Below are positions 57,401 through 64,000 of a stretch of DNA of 64,000 bases, piece after piece. Made by a program: the position numbers and the translations under genes. Below the pieces are notes generated by a model that saw only the letters and a list, made by a program, of their open reading frames with translations, made no database searches and was not told the DNA's origin. Position 1 is the first letter of the stretch; every line of letters begins with the position of its first letter. Where the stretch lies: the NCBI GenBank assembly GCA_026260175.1, contig JAKCWW010000025.1:12907-76906 (forward strand), in the 5' to 3' direction. The stretch is from Reticulitermes lucifugus. Its lineage: Eukaryota > Arthropoda > Insecta > Blattodea > Rhinotermitidae.

Positions 57401-60061
57401 GTCATCAGACGTCATCCTATCCCTAGATGCATAACGTCCTTAACGGTCCAATAAAAACGTAAATCATAAAATACCCTTAAAAAATCGTTACAGAATCTAA
57501 AGACAGATTAACAACACGGTATACAAAATTAGAGTTAATAAAAAAAAATAAATGTCAGGCACGAACTAATGACATCATCACTACATTAACGTTGTTAATT
57601 CCGCGAAATAATGTGTTTTATTTACAAAACGTCATCACTATAGTTTATTATCTATTTATTCGAAAGTTATTTAAACGCGCAGAATCAACGGCATAACCGA
57701 TTAGCCCTTGAAGTAGTAATATCTGTCTTTATCTATCTCTCCCTATTCAGTTACCTCACAGAGAACACAGCACGTTTCTATTAGAAAGACCACTCGGTGA
57801 ATGCTCTACATAGAAATACGTCGCTGTTTATTATAAATCACATGCACCACATAACATATCACGTCAGTAAAATTCAAAGCATTTAATGTTACGTGTGACA
57901 GTACATATAGCAACCACTACGGACAAGGTGTACCAGAGCTTTAACCAACCTCAGATGACTCAATGTAGCATTACTGTGTTCTGTCTTGACCTTAAGATTA
58001 ACTTCTCGCGTGTGCATGTCCTGTACGTACGGTTTTTTAATCAGTGTCTCTAGGTGAAAGATATTACGTTCAATTGAAGTAAACATCGCTGTAATCTTAC
58101 GAAAACAATAAGGAGAAGAACAGACGCAATGTAAGATTAGAAGTGAAACACGCAACCACAAACAAAATAGAAGAGCAAAGAATGAAAGACAAAATTAGCA
58201 GTGAAAACACAAGGCACACTAGAGCGGCTAATTGAACAAACAGTAGGAGGCGATCCATCACATTAACAAATGCCACTGCACCACCCCTACTGATTTAATT
58301 AAAATTTGTAAACCAATTTAAATTTCAGATTCACTGAGAATCTTACTGTCAGGACTTTACATCTCTTACTCATGTTATTGAAAATAGACGGAATTTATAT
58401 TGTATGTGAAACCTAACTGTTTGCATGGTTGAAGTTTCGGTTTAAGAGATCAAAGGAGCACAGCAGTACAGCAACACTCGTAGGTTGCTACAAAATATGG
58501 AGCCACATTCTGTTCCCAGTTACGCCTACCTTTTCAAACTTCGGCGCACCGAACTCTGCCTATTGGATTGACAATTGCCGACGTTCTTTCAAATTCAGTT
58601 GCATAGGTGAATGCAAGATGAGTGCAAGAGATGAGTGGGAAATCACGTGAATGAAATTGGCCGTAAGCACTTTGTAGCTCCTTTACCAGTGTGTCTAAAT
58701 AATCTGAAGACAACCATGAAAGGCTTCAGCCAGGAGCATTGGCTTTCAGGTCTTTATTAAAACCTTAGCCTCTCTTACTGTTGCCTGTAACACTGCAGTG
58801 TACATCAACAACCTTTATGCTTATGAACGACCTAATCCAGTGGAGTATTTTGATTGTCTGTCATTACCTCGAGGCATGTGTCAGGGGAAAGATCGAGTTT
58901 TTACAGAAATGATGAAGTGAAGGCACAGAAATCGTATCAAAATCTTCACACGGCCGAAATTACGGAAGTTGCTTACCATCGAACATGTCACTTCCGTAAA
59001 GGATGAATGAATGAATATTGCTCGCCTGTGCGATGTCCTCAGTAATGATCTAGAGAGCTGGTCCGTTTTCCTGCATATGGAATTGAAAGCCATAATTTGA
59101 TCGACAGGATATTTTGATATACTAACGGCCTGATTAATATTTTACTTTTAATAAAACACGTTCGTCACATTTCACAAAAGTGAATGAGGAAAAGTCATAT
59201 GAAATCTGATAAAACTGCTATTCTCCAAAAACCGTAATTCTAAAAATTAAAAGCTGAATTGTTCGTAGCTCTAAACTCACTTCACCATCTGTATTGTAAA
59301 GTTTGTGATACTTAATTTAACACAAACTATATGCAGAAATATATAAATTTGTATAGTGAGAATGAATAAATCTGTCTATAGTGATGACGTCACTAATCAT
59401 TACGTTACAAATTTAGCAAATATCTATAAATTTTAACGTGTTTTTCATTCTAAAAAAGTAAAATAGAGTACCAAAGTATGCCATTATTGGCTAAATGACT
59501 GATAAAACGAATAGGCGACTAAGAATGAAATATGCGGAGCAGAAATACGACGAGATTAATTACAACACACCTATTGTAATAGTTCACTTACAGCAAGTTA
59601 CAGACTACAGGGACCGAGCAGGTTTGTTCAAGTTTGCTGTGTACATTTTCAGAGAAAACACAAATTGAGACCACTGCCTATTGAGGGATATAATATGTAA
59701 GGAGTGTATCAATGGAAGGGTTGTCCGCAGAAGTCACAGCCAGAATTGGGAATTGTCAAAATGTCCGCCTGAATTCTTAGACCCTTATACTAATATTTAT
59801 CATTTTTCCATTACATTTGTCCAGAATATATTCATTAGAACGTGTAAGTTGCAAAGCCCATCTTGTCCGTACAATAACTATACAGTACAAGAAAATGACT
59901 GTAAATATTATGTATCGCAATAACCTTGATAATAAGGGATTTACAGCTAAACACGTTTGTAGGTTGGAATGCATTCATAAGCCAGTGAAAAGTGCTGGTG
60001 GAATTCATAAAATTACAATTTATTTTGCATCTTGCAGGTGTAAGGCCTAATGCTGTGAGAA
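57401..60061. other. Long spacer with a possible small repeat
   Basis: CTGAAGACAACCATGAAAGG then CTTCAGCCAGG at 58698-58728 may be a fragment of the 9545/29738 family. No genes are supported. Confidence 0.4.
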
Positions 60062-60275
60062 ATGTCTAGTTGAAACCTGGTCCTTCCTGCGGAAGGCCAG
60101 GTTCACTCCCAGAGGAGTCTATGTGGGATTTGTTATGGACCAAATAGCAATAAGGGAAGGTTTTTCTCGAAGTACTACAGCTTTACCCTGTTTCTATCAT
60201 TCTAACAGTGTTCCATGCTAATTTACTTATCTATTACAATCTCATCAATTGACCGGGTCGTTAAATAACACATTT
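60062..60275 (+). repeat. tRNA-derived SINE of a different family
   Basis: The head has CCTTCCTGCGGAAGGCCAGG, which folds, followed by a B box GGTTCACTCCC (60101-60111). The body has GGGAAGGTTTTTCTCGAAG, TACTACAGCTTTACCCTG and a tail ATCAATTGACCGGGTCG then TTAAATAAC. I remember this body and tail as a common insect SINE. The head is like that at 27057-27119(-). No A box is obvious. Confidence 0.6.
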
Positions 60276-60727
60276 ATAACAAAGAGCAGAATCGTTCTAA
60301 GTGTCACGTTCCCTTCATAATGACACTCGGTTTTACAGTGAAGAAGGGTTCAATATTTTTGTACTAACTAGTAAGACTGTGTTGGAGTCACTGGTCTGGA
60401 CGGTATTCTTGAGAAAAGAAAATAAATATAAAGTAAAGCAGAGAGCCAGAGAAGAGAGAAGACGAATGGCAAGGAACTGTATAAGAATAAGAAAGGCGAA
60501 GAAGGGACAACACATATATATATAAAGAGTGTTGAGTTCTTAGCAGGGACCATTTCCCCCATTCTGGACCATCGCCTGGCTGTATTCTAGACGACCACCT
60601 TTTTTCCAAGTCTAAACTCACGCACACTTACACTAAATGCACGTTACGTAGAGTGTAGAGGTAGGACTACCTAAAAGCATTTCCCTCTAGCAAATAGTTA
60701 CTTACGCACTATTACTATCATTTGTCA

Positions 60728-60765
60728 TAATCATCACCACAATCATTATCATCATCATCATCACT
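60728..60765. repeat. (ATC)n-like microsatellite
   Basis: Interrupted ATC/ACC triplets directly upstream of a SINE 3' end. Confidence 0.85.
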
Positions 60766-60769
60766 TTTA

Positions 60770-60900
60770 CCGGGACGCGAAGCTCACCACTCACTTCCAT
60801 CTAATGTCGAGTTTAAGAATACGTGGAGTTATAAATCCACTCCCCCTTATGCCTTCATGGTGTGCACAGGGACAAATCTATTAAACCTTTATTATTATTA
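60770..60900 (+). repeat. SINE 3' half (main family)
   Basis: Core-end GGGACGCGAAGCTCACCAC, then CATCTAATGTCGAGTTTAAG, GTGGAGTTATAAATCCACTC and ATGCCTTCATGGTGTGCAC. It ends in an ATT repeat at 60889-60903. Head and first core block are missing. Confidence 0.7.
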
Positions 60901-60905
60901 TTAAA

Positions 60906-62769
60906 TTTAAGCTCAATTATTGTTGCATTTTTATGATACAGTGTCTTTATCGAGAAAATTTTAGTCGCTCAGCTAATTAAAAGTCTCCCCCTCCTTTCTC
61001 ACGAAATCCGGAAGTTATTCTACAGGCGTCACAAAGAATGTACCAATCGATCGTGTCGTAAATCCAGTCCATTCCGTCACTGCGTTTCTCAAAGACAAAC
61101 CTTAACATTACTTTAACATCTGTACCTACCGCAGATCTCCCAAATGTGTCTTCAGGTTTATTGAATGACATTTCATGTGAACTTCATATCTCCCGCATAT
61201 GTGTTACATGTCTGACGCACATCAACCTTCTTCATTTCTATGATCATTACATAGCGTCAATAACAAAAGTATGCTTAATTTCGATGCAGTAGTTATTTAC
61301 ACTTTGCGTACGTTCTGTGTGTGTAAACAGTGTGCATTTAGTACTTGAGTTAAAAAACATATATTCCCCCAGCTTTAGTAATTATATGATATTCTTCGGT
61401 TTAATTCCGTACTTCAACACAGGTACAGGCAACTGCAATTTTCATATTATTCGCATGTTCCTATGTACAAATAATGTGACCAGTAAGTAACAATACAAGT
61501 AAGACAAACCCCATCAACTTAACAAGCATGGCAAAAGGTGTCAGCCGATGCTTGTTTGAATTCTGAATGACTGACGAAATACAGTGACTGACTACTCCAC
61601 TATTTTATACTTTTCTAAGAGCAACAATTTTACACAGTGCAGTTAACTTTCTTCATAAAAGATAAGCTTTCATTACGACCACTTCCAAAATTAACCTGAA
61701 ATTTCCATTCAACACTTGCGTAACGACATACCTTTAGAGACAAAAGAGAGGAAATTTTATAGTCCAGGTACAGACACCACGTTACGGACAGTCATCGCTA
61801 CAAGCCACCCGATCTTCGATAAGACACTCAAACTACGTCTCAGGTTAAGTATTTGATACAAACTTTTGACTCTCACGGAATAATGAAACGCGATACTAAT
61901 GCCGGTGTTACGTTCACAAAGTACGGACAGCTATTATTTCTGACAGAACTACTTTACATGTAAGAAAATCTGCAAAGGTCTGCAGCTACAGTATTAAATT
62001 GAATGTCACCTCAGAACAGTTGCACCACCGGTACCTGTAAATTTTCCGTATTATTCAGATGGTATGTATATACAGCCTGGCTCTTCGTGTGCGAAGTCGC
62101 ACACTTCCCCTCCTTCTCTCAATGTATGTACGGACACGAACTCGTTATAACGCGCTGTATAGGTGTGAGCGAGCGTGTATACATGAAGTGTCTTAAACTA
62201 CGGTTAACTTAGTACCCATGTTAATCCAAATATTGTTCCATCGTGCTACTGCCTTACGTGAGCACTAATATCACCGCCACACAGTAAACTGATGTCTATA
62301 AAGTACATAACATTAATATTTCAAACCTCTGTCACATGTAATGCTTAGATAATATATCAATTATTAATTGTACTCTTAAAATGTTAACTGGGCATTTTCA
62401 AAATCACAAATTTTAATTTTTTTTAATTTTAACGAGATGGACATTACGATGCGAACTGGTTTCATCTGGCTAAAGGCAGTGTCTACTGAACTTGGGGAAT
62501 TTTATTACCTACATGACTGCCATTTCAGCAAAATTCTGTTCCACGGCCACCTGCTTTGGTTAGACAGTTACGTGTAATATACCCTATAGCATTCCTACGG
62601 CCCACCACAAAGTGCATTGTGTGCATTTAGGCCTACTGGCCTGCAGTAAACTGGCGACTACACCTGATATATATCTAGAACAGGGCCAAGCAATATTCAG
62701 TGTTTCCGCACGTGTTCTTCGGACAGTGTCTGTAAGCATAATCGAGAGGATTCCCTTCTGCATTTCTCA
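60906..62769. other. Spacer, nothing recognised
   Basis: About 1.9 kb, AT-rich, with no supported features. Confidence 0.45.
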
Positions 62770-62960
62770 ACAGTTGAAAGTAAACTAAAGCTATCTGCTC
62801 AGGTCATGAAGGCATATGGGGAACATACGTACAGCTACACACATCCTTAATCTCTGCAGCAGAAGGGAAAGTGCGGTCATCTTCACGCTCCGGCCGCTAT
62901 ACCACAAATACCCATTTAGTAAGAGTCCGGGTGGAACCTACAGCCTGTCTGGACGTTTTA
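62770..62960 (-). repeat. SINE (main family), inverted copy
   Basis: On the minus strand the core TAGCGGCCGGAGCGTGAAGA (62886-62905) is followed by GCAGAGATTAAGGATGTGTG, TAGCTGTACGTATGTTCCCC and ATATGCCTTCATGACCTGAG. This fits the core plus 3' module of 6629-6910. The tRNA-like head is unclear. The two open frames across this stretch are incidental. Confidence 0.7.
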
Positions 62961-64000
62961 GAAAAAAGTACCTGTATTGACTGTGCTACCCCAGCTCTCT
63001 TTCTCAATACAGACAATCTCCGACAGATTTCTTCGCAACTTTTCTCCTGCCTTCTATTAAAGCCGTGAGAGGCATCGGTATTGGGCACTCATTTCTGTGA
63101 AATGAACATGTGGAGGTACAATAATCAAAAAGCTGAACTAGAATAGCAATTGCTTATACGCGTGTGCGTTTCCGTAAAATAAGGTATTTGAGGTCATTAT
63201 TAGCTTCGGCACACAGCAAGCGCACATATTTTTACCTTGATATTTATCTTATATTGTGCGCATTAAAAGAGTTCCCACGATATATTAACTTCATCCGAGC
63301 ACCTCTGTCTTCAACTATTTACATTCCACCCCCTCTCTAATCACCATGACTACATTCCAGGGACAAAGGTATCTTCTATTCTTATTTCTGTATTCTCACC
63401 TACAAATCATATCATGGCTAATCACCAAACTAATTCAGGTATTTTTACACAGGATCTCCATTCAACACTAAAGAACACTGAAGTCAGTACAGAAAATTAC
63501 GAAGTTACGTACGATGTACGAGTACAACACAAACAATTGCTCTAATGACATCTGGAAAATGTGCCACGAAGAATTAGAACACCTAACTGAGAGATGGAGT
63601 CCTACGCTCTTCGCTGAAAACATGCAACTATGAACATATCTATCTGCCAATGCAAGAAACATATTTCGAGCTATTCTTATGTTCAACAAGCCTACATTTC
63701 CTAATAGCCCATATCCATTTAATAGTGCTGTATTATTCAAAATAATTTTCAAAACCAGTAAGGTTTAAAAAAATAAAACCATCACAATCTTCATAAACAA
63801 CTTTAACTACGCGAGGCATTCATATGACTAGTCCATACTTTAAGAAGTTTTAAAGAAGAAATACCCATTATTCATCTCTTTAATAAATATATATCTGAGT
63901 GTTTTGACCAGGGTTCGGCTTACCTTGGTCAAATAAAATTCGGTGCTTTTATCTTTCGTGTGAAAATTTTCCGAACAGTATTGAAATTTAGGCCTACTCA
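62961..64000. other. Spacer with a terminal hairpin
   Basis: GACCAGG and CCTTGGTC at 63907-63931 can form a 7-bp stem with a loop of about 10 bases. Nothing else is recognised to the window end. Confidence 0.4.

Overview
The window looks like repeat-rich, non-coding nuclear DNA from an animal, most likely a hemimetabolous insect. It is AT-rich. Every open frame is short (longest about 138 codons in unambiguous sequence), stops are dense in all frames, and no multi-exon gene can be assembled. The insect assignment is an inference. It rests on the non-LTR retrotransposon C-termini and tRNA-derived SINEs, which resemble repeats I remember from cockroach, termite and locust genomes. No host protein-coding gene is demonstrated. 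Two short stretches with exon-like borders (13801-13855 on + and 46874-46991 on -) are the only host-gene candidates, and both are weak, so the window may be intergenic or lie inside a very large intron.

Layout. (1) LINE 3' ends. Four lineages are present, all 5'-truncated: 500-755; 3298-3548, 20668-21075, 34015-34205, 41472-41616 and 52135-52300 (one family); 4563-4870; 15745-16008, 23739-24372 and 44262-44548 (RTE-like). Only the end of the reverse transcriptase ORF remains. (2) tRNA-derived SINEs. The main family is at 1-63, 3550-3640, 6629-6910, 34275-34370, 35440-35640(-), 38098-38395, 43063-43240, 45350-45415, 55110-55290, 60770-60900 and 62770-62960(-). Other tRNA-headed repeats are at 27057-27119(-), 53270-53345 and 60062-60275. 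(3) DNA transposon remnants: a hAT-type element with near-matching 8-bp duplications (26827-27268, containing a 140-base assembly gap), hAT-like pieces at 10060-10242, 49020-49196 and 55294-55376, piggyBac-like TTAA elements at 6437-6939 and 39321-39400, and a pogo-like TA-flanked MITE at 31030-31212. (4) A 40-bp minisatellite (30059-30325) and several microsatellites.

The most interesting signal is a set of dispersed repeats that often occur as head-to-head inverted pairs. They are at 4160, 8012-8230, 8758-8880, 18833-19290, 30571-30660, 30801-31310, 36990, 47550, 51700-51832, 52955 and 57305. Many copies match, exactly or with a few changes, the conserved core of a hammerhead ribozyme: CUGANGA, a short stem II, GAAA, then a self-complementary ACGU or AUGU. 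I propose that they are hammerhead-bearing retroelement termini, as known for Penelope-like elements, or a foldback family derived from them. This is inference from motif and structure and needs folding and copy-alignment tests.

The elements are nested and scattered, with no functional gene cluster: a SINE in a piggyBac-like MITE, a tRNA-derived SINE in a hAT element, and a pogo-like MITE in the loop of a foldback element.
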